Source: Peribacillus frigoritolerans (GTDB lineage Bacteria; Bacillota; Bacilli; Bacillales; DSM-1321). Taken from it: 64,000 nucleotides of DNA. The DNA lies in contig JAUPFL010000001.1 in the NCBI GenBank assembly GCA_030562215.1, forward strand, positions 620,001 to 684,000, in the 5' to 3' direction. Numbering within the stretch: the stretch's first letter is position 1; every line of letters begins with the position of its first letter. The notes below the pieces were generated by a model, which saw nothing but the letters and a program-made list of their open reading frames with translations, did no database searches and was not told the origin of the DNA. Below, one piece after another: positions 55,507 to 64,000 of the stretch. A program made the translations under genes and the position numbers.

Positions 55507-56139
55507 ATGAGCAAAAATAGGCAATCAAGGCATAAGAAAAAATCGTTACTTATCACTGCTGCATGTTTTTTAACCTTAGGATTTTATTTTACAACGACAA
55601 ACGCTTACACGCTGTTAAAAGGCTATGCCCTTTATAAATGGAATGAATCTGACACAACGGAAGCGACGGCTAAGCTCCCCGAACCGAAGACGAAAGCAGA
55701 TATTCCCGATGGGCTTGAACTATATAAAGAACGGCCGGAGACAGGTGATTTGATGGGTGAGCTTTATATTCCAAAAATCGAAGCAACTCTCCCAATTTAT
55801 CACGGAACGGACGAAGATGAACTCGAAAAGGGCGTCGGTCATTATGCGGGGTCCGTCCTTCCCGGTGAAAAGGATAATTCCGTTTTATCAGGCCATCGAG
55901 ATACAATTTTCAGAGAGCTAGGTGAAGTCGGCGAGGGTGACTTGCTGATTGCCAAGACAGAAGCAGGTACGTTTACATATAAAGTGAGGAAGGTTCGTAT
56001 CGTCGATGCAGATGACCGTACCGTGATCGTTCCCAAGCCTAAAGCCACACTTACAGTAACAACCTGCTACCCTTTTTCATATATTGGTAGTGCACCGGAA
56101 CGGTACGTATTGGTTGCCGATTTATTGAAATCGGAATAG
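55507..56139 (+). CDS. class D sortase
   Basis: 210 residues, intact. N-terminal signal anchor (about 12-35, LLITAACFLTLGFYFTTTN) and sortase fold with catalytic His in VLSGHRDTIF, Cys in LTVTTCYPFSYIG and Arg in APERYVLVADL. GELYIPKIEATLPIYHGTDE is the typical start of the catalytic domain. Transpeptidase or processing peptidase for the LPKTA protein encoded just upstream; the genes are two bases apart and surely cotranscribed. Confidence 0.92.
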   Translation: MSKNRQSRHKKKSLLITAACFLTLGFYFTTTNAYTLLKGYALYKWNESDTTEATAKLPEPKTKADIPDGLELYKERPETGDLMGELYIPKIEATLPIYHGTDEDELEKGVGHYAGSVLPGEKDNSVLSGHRDTIFRELGEVGEGDLLIAKTEAGTFTYKVRKVRIVDADDRTVIVPKPKATLTVTTCYPFSYIGSAPERYVLVADLLKSE

Positions 56140-56217
56140 ATAAATGAGATGCGGGGCTGAAGTTGTTCAGCTCCCTCTTCATAAATCTATAATAGATGAC
56201 AGGAGGACAAGCTCAAC

Positions 56218-56361
56218 ATGGAAAAACAGGCACAGGAAAGGTTTTTTCAAATTTTAAAAGAAACGTATGAAGCGACGGTGAACCAGGAAAATGTATCAAT
56301 CAACGAAGTGATAGAGCATCTAAAGAATGAACTGACTCCGTTATACCCAAAATGCCATTAA
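56218..56361 (+). CDS. 47-residue hypothetical protein
   Basis: ATG at 56218, AGGAGG about eleven bases upstream, stop TAA at 56359. Predicted helical and charged (QERFFQILKETYEATVN, then VIEHLKNELTPLYPKCH). No known family recognised. It lies 80 bp after the sortase gene, separated by a weak hairpin (GGGGCTGAA with TTCAGCTCC near 56155-56180), and is followed by a terminator. Ribosome site and protein-like composition favour a real gene. Confidence 0.5.
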   Translation: MEKQAQERFFQILKETYEATVNQENVSINEVIEHLKNELTPLYPKCH

Positions 56362-56397
56362 AAAGGACCTGCCGCTTATATGGGCAAGTCCCTTTTT
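56360..56397. terminator. bidirectional terminator between the small gene and yvoF
   Basis: Imperfect stem (AAAAGGAC-TGCC with GGGCA-GTCCCTTTT), A run on the left and T run on the right. Confidence 0.65.
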
Positions 56398-56914
56398 TCA
56401 TAAGGAAGTTTGCTGCTCTCTCTCAAGCATTTCCTCTTTGGTATATATGATTTTCATTGATTTCCCCCGACGAAAGCTCCCTCCGGAACATCCTTATGGA
56501 CAAGCGTCCCCGCAGAGACAATCGCCCCATTACCAATTGAAAGTCCTGGAAGAATGGTCGAATTCGCTCCAATCAATACTTCATCACCAATGACTACATC
56601 CCCTAAACGATATTCATGAATCAAATATTCATGAGCAAGGATCGTCGTATTATAGCCAATGACAGTATTTATTCCGACCGATATTTTTTCCGGAAACATC
56701 ACATCCGGCATGACCATCAAAGCAAACGAAGTATGCTTCCCGACTTTCATATGTAAAAAGTCCTGTATAGCCAATTCTTCACGCCCAGAAAAGGCGTATA
56801 ACGCGCTAGCTGTATCACCACAAAATTCTTTACGACTTTCCAGAATGGAACGGTCTTATATACATGCCATAGCGAATTGGCCCCTTCAACTGGATAGCGG
56901 GACGTGCGTCTCAT
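56398..56914 (-). CDS. yvoF: acetyltransferase with left-handed beta-helix, YvoF-like (two frame breaks)
   Basis: About 172 residues after repair. N-terminal part [20 protein letters not shown], then hexapeptide-repeat region ([60 protein letters not shown]) typical of the maltose/galactoside O-acetyltransferase family, and a C-terminal [14 protein letters not shown]. Breaks near 56778 (T run) and near 56458 (G run) each lack one base. ATG 56914 overlaps the ppaX stop. Acceptor sugar or molecule unknown. Confidence 0.85.
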
Positions 56915-57578
56915 TTTCTAGCCTCCGTGAGGCTTTCAACCTCAACGATACTCAATAAATCCGCCATCTGCTCAAGCATATAATCAGGGTGATAACTTTC
57001 CAGTAATTCACGGCCTTTTATGGACCATGAGACCCCTGCCGTTTTGGTACCTGTATTTTTCCGCCCATAATATCATGATAACTGTCGCCAATCATGATCG
57101 CTTCTTCAGGAACCGAACCGAGTTGATTTAACGCTTTTACCAAAGGCTCTGGGTCCGGCTTTGCCTTTTCCACCTCATCCAGTGTGACCACCACTTCAAA
57201 GAACTGATCCAGTTTGCTTAAACGCAGGCCCTTTTCGACGACATCACGCTTCTTTGTCGTAACGACTGCCAATTTATAACCGCTCTGCTTCAACGTTTGA
57301 ACGGTTTCGAACACCCCGTCAAATTGTGTGACAAGCAAATCATGGTTCCTCCAATTATGCTCCCGATAGTATGCGATCATTTCATCCGCACGTTTTGGAT
57401 CGATGGAAGAAAACGTATCGACCAAAGTCGGCCCGATAAATGGAATGATATCCTCCCGATTGAACTTTCCAGGACAAAAGTGGTTAAAAGTTTCTGTAAA
57501 AGAGGCGATGATCAATTCATTTGTATTGATCAACGTACCATCAAGATCAAATAATAATGTAGTTATGTTACTGTTCAT
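56911..57578 (-). CDS. ppaX: pyrophosphatase PpaX, HAD family (one frame break)
   Basis: About 222 residues after repair. HAD motifs: nucleophile in [28 protein letters not shown], and [24 protein letters not shown]. In B. subtilis PpaX hydrolyses pyrophosphate made by HprK when it dephosphorylates HPr/Crh-Ser46-P; hprK lies 2 kb upstream on the same strand. The break near 57053 is an A run one base short. ATG 57578 (AAAGGAAG upstream) lies inside the yvoD stop region. Confidence 0.92.
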
Positions 57579-58512
57579 ATACAGCTTCCTTTCTCTGTAC
57601 CCTATCAGTCCGATTCCATATATACGCAACGGCCATCGTTAAAACAATGGCAGTGAGCAGCCGAATAAGTAACAGCGGCAAGACCGGAATCCCCAGCGGA
57701 ATAAAAATCAGTGTGTCTTCTACAACAGCATGGCAGGCGACTAAAAAGATGAATGCAATCGTCATATCCTTCTTCGATACATTATCTTCTTTAGCCGCTT
57801 GAATCATTACGCCTGCGCCATATGCCAAACCGAGAGTCAGGCCTGTAATGAAAGGCATGGAAGCATTCGGCTTCATCCCCAGGACCTTCATGAAGGGAGC
57901 AAGGGCTTTCGAGAAGGCTTCCAGCCACTTTAAATCTTTCATGATTTGAACCGCCACCATGAGCGGAATAACGATGACCGCCAGCTGGCCAATTCCTGAA
58001 AGGGCCTGGATGACCCCATGCAAAAGGATCGCTCCCGCTCCGTTAATCTCTGCAGCCTCCCCGATGGCCGTTCCTTGGGCCATTTCAGATCCGCCCTGCC
58101 AAACAAGATTGATGACGACCGCGGACAAAAGCGCAAGCCCGATCCGTACTGTTAGGATGATCCACAGTTTGACACCGGTTTTCATCGCCACACCTGACTC
58201 GATCAATAAATTATGTGAAAAAGATAGCATCGTAGCGATAATAAAAACTTCTTTCACAGTCAAATCAAGCGTTAATATGCCAGCAATCGCTGCGTATAAA
58301 TTCAGGAAATTCCCTAACACAAGCGGAATTGCAGCATCCCCTGGAAGACCGATGAGGTTCATCAAAGGCGCTATCAAGTTGATGATGAATGGCAATACAG
58401 GCGTAAACTGAAGCACAGTGACGATCAGAGTAACCGGAAATATCACTTTCCCCAAAGACCAGGTTGTATTCAAGCCTGAAAGAAGTCCCTTTTTAACCGA
58501 ATCTACTATCAC
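57568..58512 (-). CDS. yvoD: nucleoside-recognition (Gate) domain membrane protein YvoD
   Basis: 314 residues, intact, about eight membrane helices in two Gate-type repeats ([20 protein letters not shown] and [20 protein letters not shown] start the halves). Related to spore maturation SpmA/B-type and nucleoside carriers; transport substrate unknown. It overlaps ppaX by 11 bases and follows lgt, the B. subtilis order hprK-lgt-yvoD-ppaX-yvoF. Confidence 0.88.
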   Translation of the reverse strand: MIVDSVKKGLLSGLNTTWSLGKVIFPVTLIVTVLQFTPVLPFIINLIAPLMNLIGLPGDAAIPLVLGNFLNLYAAIAGILTLDLTVKEVFIIATMLSFSHNLLIESGVAMKTGVKLWIILTVRIGLALLSAVVINLVWQGGSEMAQGTAIGEAAEINGAGAILLHGVIQALSGIGQLAVIVIPLMVAVQIMKDLKWLEAFSKALAPFMKVLGMKPNASMPFITGLTLGLAYGAGVMIQAAKEDNVSKKDMTIAFIFLVACHAVVEDTLIFIPLGIPVLPLLLIRLLTAIVLTMAVAYIWNRTDRVQRKEAVYEQ

Positions 58513-58539
58513 TATGCCCTCTCCCTTTTCACATATTAC

Positions 58540-59351
58540 CTATGCATCTAAATATCTTTTGTCTGCATGCCCGCGGACCCTTCTATAGACCACTAAAGCA
58601 ATGGCTACAGCTACCAACACAATCGAGATCACTTGTGCGATACGCAGTGACTCCGTTAGCATCAAGCTGTCCGTCCGCAATCCTTCAATGTAATAACGGC
58701 CGATGGAATACCATATTACATAGGTTAAAAACAGTTCCCCCTGCGCAAGTTCACTTTCCGTAAACTTAAGAGAATAATGACACCGAGGATATTCCAAATC
58801 GATTCATACAAAAAGGTCGGGTGATAATACGTACCGTTTATGTACATTTGATTATATGATGAATTCAGGCAAATGCATATTTTCAAGGAATGATCTTGTT
58901 ATTTCTCCCCCATGCGCTTCCTGATTCATGAAATTACCCCAACGGCCAATCGCCTGCCCCAACAATAAGCTCGGTGCAGCAATATCCACCAGCTTCCAAA
59001 ATGAGACTTTCTTGACCTTTGCAAAAACGATTGCAGTCAGCACCGATCCAATCAACGCACCATGTATGGCAATTCCGCCATTCCATATTTTTATGATATC
59101 CCCGGGTTTTGTGAATAGTACTCCCATTGGAAGATCACATAATAAATACGGGCACTAATGATCGCGATCGGGACAGCAAACAAAATCAAATCAGTAAATA
59201 TTTCCTTATCAAGACCTCTTCGCTCAGACTCCCTTAATGCGATAATAAGACCCAATAACACACCGAAACCGATGATTAGCCCATACCAATGTACCTGGAT
59301 GGGACCTAGATCAATCGCGATCGGATTCAGCGGCTGTATTACTTGTTCCAT
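58540..59351 (-). CDS. lgt: prolipoprotein diacylglyceryl transferase (three frame breaks)
   Basis: About 270 residues after repair, seven membrane helices. Adds diacylglycerol to the lipobox Cys of prolipoproteins (such as TctC and the VanY-type protein here). Lgt signature [25 protein letters not shown] near the start and [18 protein letters not shown] (split by YHPTF). Breaks: near 59108 (G run one short), near 58855 (one base too many) and near 58741 (G run one short). ATG 59351, 26 bp after hprK. Confidence 0.93.
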
Positions 59352-59377
59352 TTTGTCCCCTCTTTTCCTATAACCTT

Positions 59378-60314
59378 TTAAAATTCATCATGTTCCGGAT
59401 CTGCAATGGCATGGTTCAAGCGATCTGAAAACTGTTCTGCAGCATTTACTCCCATTCGTTTCAGGCGGTAATTCATGGCTGCCACTTCAATGATAACAGC
59501 TAAATTTCGCCCTGGACGGACAGGTACGGTAATTTTCGTCACTTCCGTATCAATGATTTTCATTTTTTCTTCATCAAGGCCAACCCTGTCATACTGCTTG
59601 TTTTTTTTCCCATAGTTCCAGATTGATGACGATTGAGATCTTTTTATTGCTGCGGACTGCACCAGCTCCAAAAAGTGTCATTACATTAATGATTCCCAAT
59701 CCCCTTATTTCAAGAAGATGCTCGATTAAATCCGGGGCATTCCCGACTAGCGTATCTTGATCTTCCTGCCTGATCTCGACGCAGTCATCGGCTACAAGGC
59801 GATGACCACGTTTCACTAATTCCAGGGCTGTCTCACTTTTACCGACGCCGCTTTTACCGGTGATCAACACACCCAACCCATAGATATCCACCAATACACC
59901 GTGAACGGCAGTGGTTGGTGCCAACCTGCTTTCAAGGAAATTGGTCAAACGGCTGTATAACCTTGTTGTCTTCATATTAGATCTCATCACAGGAACGGAT
60001 TCCCGCTCAGAAGCTTCGATCAATTCTATCGGCACTTCCTGACCACGCGTAATGATGATGCCTGGAGTAAAGTCCCGGCATAACTCTTCCATCCTCTGTA
60101 CTCGATCGGGTTCATTCAGCCGATTAAAAAAGGACATCTCCGTCATACCTAAAAGCTGTACTCGATCCGCGGGATAATAATCAAAAAAACCGGCTATTTC
60201 AAGTCCGGGACGAGATAAATCACTCGTGACGATTGGTCGGTTAATTCCTTCTTCCCCACTGATAAGTTCTAGACCGAACGCTTCTACTATATCCTTTGTA
60301 CGGACTTTTGCCAT
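59378..60314 (-). CDS. hprK: HPr kinase/phosphorylase (one frame break)
   Basis: About 311 residues after repair. N-terminal MurF-like domain, then the catalytic domain with P-loop [27 protein letters not shown] and the C-terminal signature [21 protein letters not shown]. It phosphorylates Ser46 of HPr and Crh (crh is in this window) using ATP or pyrophosphate, and reverses it. The A run near 59610 has eight bases where seven are expected, an insertion. ATG 60314 with GGAGG upstream. Confidence 0.94.
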
Positions 60315-60510
60315 ATATCTTTCCTCCCTTTGGAGCGATGCTATTTTTGAGATACTTTTTCTATTTTAGCATTTTTCTGTTAATAACCAAACAAAGCATT
60401 ATCGATTTATCGTTTTTTTATTCACTCCGCCTGGACGATGGCAGCGGGAACGTCCCCTTGAACAGGAAAGAGATGAGGTGAACATCCATAATCTAACACC
60501 AAAATAAAAT

Positions 60511-60540
60511 AAAGCCCGAAAGTATGAATTGGCGGGCTTT
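60511..60540 (-). terminator. hairpin bordering repeat copy D, left
   Basis: AAAGCCCG and CGGGCTTT arms with a 14-base spacer; on the minus strand TTTATTTTATT follows. The arms repeat those of the hairpin on the other side of copy D. Confidence 0.6.
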
Positions 60541-60727
60541 CAGACTGAGAAAACTTATGGCTTGTACAAATTGAACGTTGATTTCCGCTCCAGGCACTAG
60601 CTTTCCGCGGGCGGCACGCCCTCGGCGCCTTTGCGCCTGCGGGGTCTCCCCCTGGACACGCTTTTCCAGCAGGAGTCTCGCACACCCTCTCCAATCAACT
60701 TTTTTCCAAAATTTTGTTTACAAACTA
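60541..60727. repeat. GC-rich interspersed repeat, copy D
   Basis: Core at 60573-60700: GAACGTTGATTTCCGCTCC, TTCCGCGGGCGG, GGCGCCTTTGCGCCTGC, then TCCAATCAAC, followed by TTTGTTTACAAACT at the end next to a hairpin. The same orientation as copies A and C. The 60315-60770 gap contains this element, its two hairpins and the hprK upstream region. Confidence 0.8.
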
Positions 60728-60757
60728 AAAGCCCGCTGATATAACGGGCGGGCTTTC
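60728..60757 (-). terminator. intrinsic terminator of yvlB, bordering repeat copy D
   Basis: AAAGCCCGC at 60728-60736 and GCGGGCTTT at 60748-60756; on the minus strand TTTT follows, then the repeat. Confidence 0.75.
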
Positions 60758-60770
60758 TTTTTCTTCATCT

Positions 60771-61871
60771 TCAGGAAACCGTTATCGCTGCAGTCTTGGT
60801 TTCTGCAAATACATGAAGCACAGGAACCTCTTCCTTGACCGTCTTGAACTTAAGGACCTTCTGAACCACATCACTTTTCTCTTCGATGATGGTCATCCCC
60901 TCCAAAGTTACATTAAAGCTTCCTAAATTTGATTTCAACTCTCCTTCGATCGCCTTACCTGGCGGCAGGGTCAGCTGGACTTTTCCAGTGACTGACTTAG
61001 CATGGATCGAATCGCAATCCATCCCTGAATTCGCACAGATGATTTCCCCATTGAACGTTTGGACATCCAATTTCTTGAAGTATCCATCGGCATTAATTGC
61101 TCCGTTCAGGGTCTCGGCTTCCAAGTCATTAAAATTGGTATCTGAAATGCTGATCATCCCGTTACCTGTTTCAAGCTCACAGAAATCACCCGTACCCTGC
61201 ATGATATGAATGGCACCATTCGCCGTTTTCGCTTTAAGCTTCTCCGATTTCATTGATTCGGTCGTGATTCCGCCATTGAACATCCTTATATGAATATCTT
61301 CATATTCCTTCCTTGGAATGTACATGATCGTATCAACCTTTATGGATTTTTCACGAACCTTGAACTTCAATTTTCCATTTTCAATCGTGAAATCGACTTC
61401 TTCCAAAAAGTTTTTCCTGGCTTCTTCTATATCTTCCACACGGTATACCTTTGCTTGGCATTCCACCCGGACATCATCATGGTCCCATGCGGCGATTTTT
61501 ATTTTTCCATTTGCTATATCTACATCAACTGCATTCAGGAAATCTTGATCATGCTGGAAAATATGACTGACCTCCACAGATTTCCCGAAATTAAAATCAA
61601 GATCCGTTTCTTTGATTTTCTTAAAAGCACTTTCTACGAAATCCATAATCTTTTCTTTCGATGACTGGATATTCTTCTTAAACGTATCCTGATTGCTTCC
61701 TTCGTTTTTCTTATCCACGACTACCGTCGATAATTCATTTTGCAATTTCTCCTCTTTAGCTTCACTTTCCTGACTGGCTTTATCTAATTCTTCCAATAGG
61801 CCCATGGCTTCTTCCGCTGATAACTTTCCATCTTGAATCATTTCTAGGATTTTCTTTCTTTCCTCCTGCAT
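60771..61871 (-). CDS. yvlB: DUF4097 beta-helix protein with SHOCT-like N-terminus, YvlB-like
   Basis: 366 residues, intact, from ATG at 61871 (product MQEERKKILE; GAGGA six bases upstream). The N-terminal 30 residues form the short helical DUF1707/SHOCT-like module (ILEMIQDGKLSAEEAMGLLE), followed by a charged linker and a right-handed beta-helix of DUF4097 type from about 120 (repeats such as NGGITTESMKSEKL, NGAINADGYFKKLDV). In B. subtilis yvlB is in the yvlABCD envelope-stress operon; here yvlA, yvlC and yvlD are absent. Function unknown. Confidence 0.85.
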   Translation of the reverse strand: MQEERKKILEMIQDGKLSAEEAMGLLEELDKASQESEAKEEKLQNELSTVVVDKKNEGSNQDTFKKNIQSSKEKIMDFVESAFKKIKETDLDFNFGKSVEVSHIFQHDQDFLNAVDVDIANGKIKIAAWDHDDVRVECQAKVYRVEDIEEARKNFLEEVDFTIENGKLKFKVREKSIKVDTIMYIPRKEYEDIHIRMFNGGITTESMKSEKLKAKTANGAIHIMQGTGDFCELETGNGMISISDTNFNDLEAETLNGAINADGYFKKLDVQTFNGEIICANSGMDCDSIHAKSVTGKVQLTLPPGKAIEGELKSNLGSFNVTLEGMTIIEEKSDVVQKVLKFKTVKEEVPVLHVFAETKTAAITVS

Positions 61872-62031
61872 GAACATTCCTCGCTTTCTTCTATGATTTT
61901 ATTCATACATACGCCTAGATATCTAAAAAGTTTCATAAATACCGTGTTTCCCATCATTCGACAAAGGAAAATGACAATTTCCGAAATGGGAGGTGCCTGA
62001 TTTCCCCGGAAATATCTTGTTTTCCCATTCT

Positions 62032-62051
62032 TTAATCAAATGATTGATTAA
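62032..62051. promoter_or_regulatory. 20-bp inverted repeat, operator-like
   Basis: TTAATCAA and TTGATTAA arms with a four-base centre (ATGA). It matches the perfect palindrome at 29836-29855 at 18 of 20 positions. It lies between uvrA's terminator and yvlB, about 160 bp upstream of yvlB. Confidence 0.4.
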
Positions 62052-62072
62052 ATGCACACCGTCATTTTTCTA

Positions 62073-62098
62073 CAAAAAAACAAGCCTGATGGCTTGTT
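62073..62098 (-). terminator. intrinsic terminator of uvrA
   Basis: AACAAGCC and GGCTTGTT arms with a four-base loop, seven Ts on the minus strand, a few bases past the corrected uvrA stop. Confidence 0.85.
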
Positions 62099-62101
62099 CT
62101 T

Positions 62102-64000
62102 TTATGCATGTTCATGTTGGGTTTCTTTTTCTTCAATCCAATTTTCCATGCGAATTTGATCACGGGTAAGTACTGGTTTTAAGTATTTTCCGTGTACGAT
62201 TCGGAAACTTCACATATTTTTTCGGGTGTTCCATAAGTGACGATCGTACCGCCCTTATCTCCGCCTTCCGGTCCCAGGTCAATAATATGGTCCGCCGTCT
62301 TGATGACATCCAGATTATGCTCGATCACCAAAACTGTATCCCCATTGTCAACCAGCCGCTGCAGCACCTGGAGCAGCCTTGCTATATCGTGGACATGAAG
62401 TCCGGTAGTCGGTTCATCCAGGATATAAAATGAGCGCCCAGTGGAACGGCGATGCAATTCAGAAGCAAGTTTCACCCTTTGCGCTTCACCGCCTGATAAA
62501 GTGGTAGCAGGCTGTCCAAGCTTGATATAACCTAAACCAACGTCAAAAATCGTTTGTAGCTTCCGTTTGATCTTTGGGATATTTTCAAAGAAACTCACTC
62601 CTTCCTCGACTGTCATATCGAGGATGTCGGATATGTTTTTCCCTTTATATTTCACTTCGAGTGTTTCCCGGTTATAGCGCTTACCATGACAGATTTCACA
62701 TGGAACATAGACATCTGGGAGAAAATGCATTTCAATCTTGATAATGCCATCACCACGGCATGCTTCACAGCGGCCGCCCTTCACATTGAAACTGAACCTG
62801 CCTTTTTTATAACCGCGGATCTTCGCTTCATTAGTCGAGGCAAATACGTCACGAACATCATCGAATACGCCCGTGTAGGTAGCTGGATTCGACCGTGGGG
62901 TCCTGCCAATCGGTGATTGGTCAATATCAATGACTTTATCTAAATGCTCAATTCCCTTGATCTCACGGAAATCGCCTGGTCGGGCTTTTGCCCGATTCAG
63001 CTTTTTGAGCCAAAGATTTATGGAGGATTTCATTCACTAATGTACTTTTCCCTGATCCAGAGACTCCTGTAACGGCTGTAAAGACCCCAAGTGGGAATTT
63101 CACATTAACGTTTTTCAAATTATTTTCCTTGGCACCTTTTATCTCAATTACACGGCCATCATTTTTCCGGCGTTCCAATGGCAATGGAATGAATTTCTTC
63201 CTGCCAAATATTGGCCCGTTAAGGATTTAGGATTATTCATGACCTCTTCCGGAGTACCTGCAGCCACTATTTCTCCTCCATGCGCTCCAGCTCCAGGACC
63301 AACATCGATTAAATAATCCGCAGCAATCATCGTATCTTCATCATGCTCGACAACAATCAGGGTGTTCCCGATTTCACGCATATTCTTCAATGTTTCGATC
63401 AATCGATCGTTATCCCTCTGATGCAGCCCTATTGAAGGTTCATCCAAAATATAGAGGACTCCCGTCAATCGGGAACCGATCTGTGTCGCCAATCTTATAC
63501 GCTGCGCTTCACCGCCTGATAATGTTCCAGCTGCCCTGCTCAACGTCAAATATTCCAAACCAACATTAGCCAGGAAACCGAGCCGCTCACGAATTTCACG
63601 TAAAATCAATCTCGCAATTGCAGCTTCCTTTTCAGTTAAATCAAGTTCATCGAAAAATACTAATGCATCTTCCACTGATAAAGCTGTCGTTTCACTTATA
63701 TGGACCCCTTGAATGAGCACGGAAAGACTTTCTTTTTTCAATCGATGCCCCTTACAGGTTGGACAGTGATGTTCTGACATGTATTTCTGCATTTGCTCAC
63801 GAATATAGTCTGAACTCGTCTCCTTGAAGCGCCTTTCGATGTTTCTTAAAACTCCTTCAAAAGGAATATATCCTTCTTGCACTCTTCCAAAATCATTTTT
63901 ATAACGGAAATATATCTTATCTTTACCTGAACCAAGCAAGACCTTATCCATCTTCTCTTCCGGTAAATCTTTAACGGGCACATCCATATCTATTCCATAA
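62102..64000 (-). CDS. uvrA: excinuclease ABC subunit UvrA, C-terminal two thirds (partial; three frame breaks)
   Basis: Continues beyond the right edge of the window; about 633 of the usual 950 residues are present. Visible: zinc site [12 protein letters not shown] signature [16 protein letters not shown] with [13 protein letters not shown], second P-loop [15 protein letters not shown], zinc finger [16 protein letters not shown] to [10 protein letters not shown], and second signature [15 protein letters not shown] with [13 protein letters not shown]. Breaks: near 63205 (A missing), near 62997 (one A too many) and near 62185 (G missing; text [15 protein letters not shown]). The corrected stop is 62102. 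Damage recognition in nucleotide excision repair. Confidence 0.95.

Overview
The window looks like a chromosomal segment of a Bacillaceae bacterium. Gene content and order match the yvc-yvl-yvo side of the Bacillus subtilis chromosome: uvrA, yvlB, hprK, lgt, yvoD, ppaX, yvoF, the hisZGDBHAFI operon, yvcD, trxB, yvcI-rapZ-yvcK-whiA-crh, clpP, rpoN (sigL), cggR-gapA-pgk-tpiA-gpmI-eno, secG-yvaK-rnr-smpB and ssrA. A Peribacillus or Bacillus simplex-like host is my inference, not proven. Most genes lie on the minus strand.

Layout. 1-3.4 kb: sporulenol synthase (sqhC), a DnaA-box cluster, a TPR gene and a remnant of a glycosyltransferase. 3.4-9.1 kb: a YkoGH-like two-component system with its PepSY partner, msrA, and DesK/DesR. 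9.3-17.2 kb: a tricarboxylate uptake block (tctCBA plus a CitST-type two-component system), an auxin-efflux-type carrier and a LysR regulator. 17.3-22.3 kb: a formate dehydrogenase block (fdhD and a DUF2294 gene divergent from the catalytic subunit and a DUF1641 partner) with a terminator-like hairpin in the leader. 22.5-29.8 kb: NERD protein, tmRNA, smpB, rnr, esterase, secG, a membrane protein and a VanY-type lipoprotein. 29.9-38.9 kb: the glycolytic operon, its repressor CggR, a glutaredoxin-like protein and rpoN. 39-47 kb: tRNA-Arg, clpP, the crh-whiA-yvcK-rapZ operon, trxB and yvcD. 47.4-54 kb: histidine biosynthesis. 54.4-64 kb: an acidic sortase substrate with its class D sortase, then yvoF, ppaX, yvoD, lgt, hprK, yvlB and the 3' part of uvrA.

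The dominant oddity is technical. More than 40 single-base frame breaks interrupt about 28 genes, including housekeeping genes such as tpiA, trxB, lgt, hprK, hisD, rpoN and whiA. Almost all are one base missing from a homopolymer; about five are one base too many. In each case the other reading frame continues the conserved protein at once. I read these as sequencing or assembly errors and annotate each such gene as one coding region, giving its corrected length and the break positions.

Biologically, the most interesting signals are non-coding: a four-copy, GC-rich MITE-like repeat whose ends abut terminator hairpins; a leader terminator in front of formate dehydrogenase; CcpA sites placed as roadblocks at rpoN and tctC; a DnaA-box cluster away from any replication gene; a phased 20-bp tandem repeat beside tmRNA; and two near-identical 20-bp palindromes 32 kb apart.
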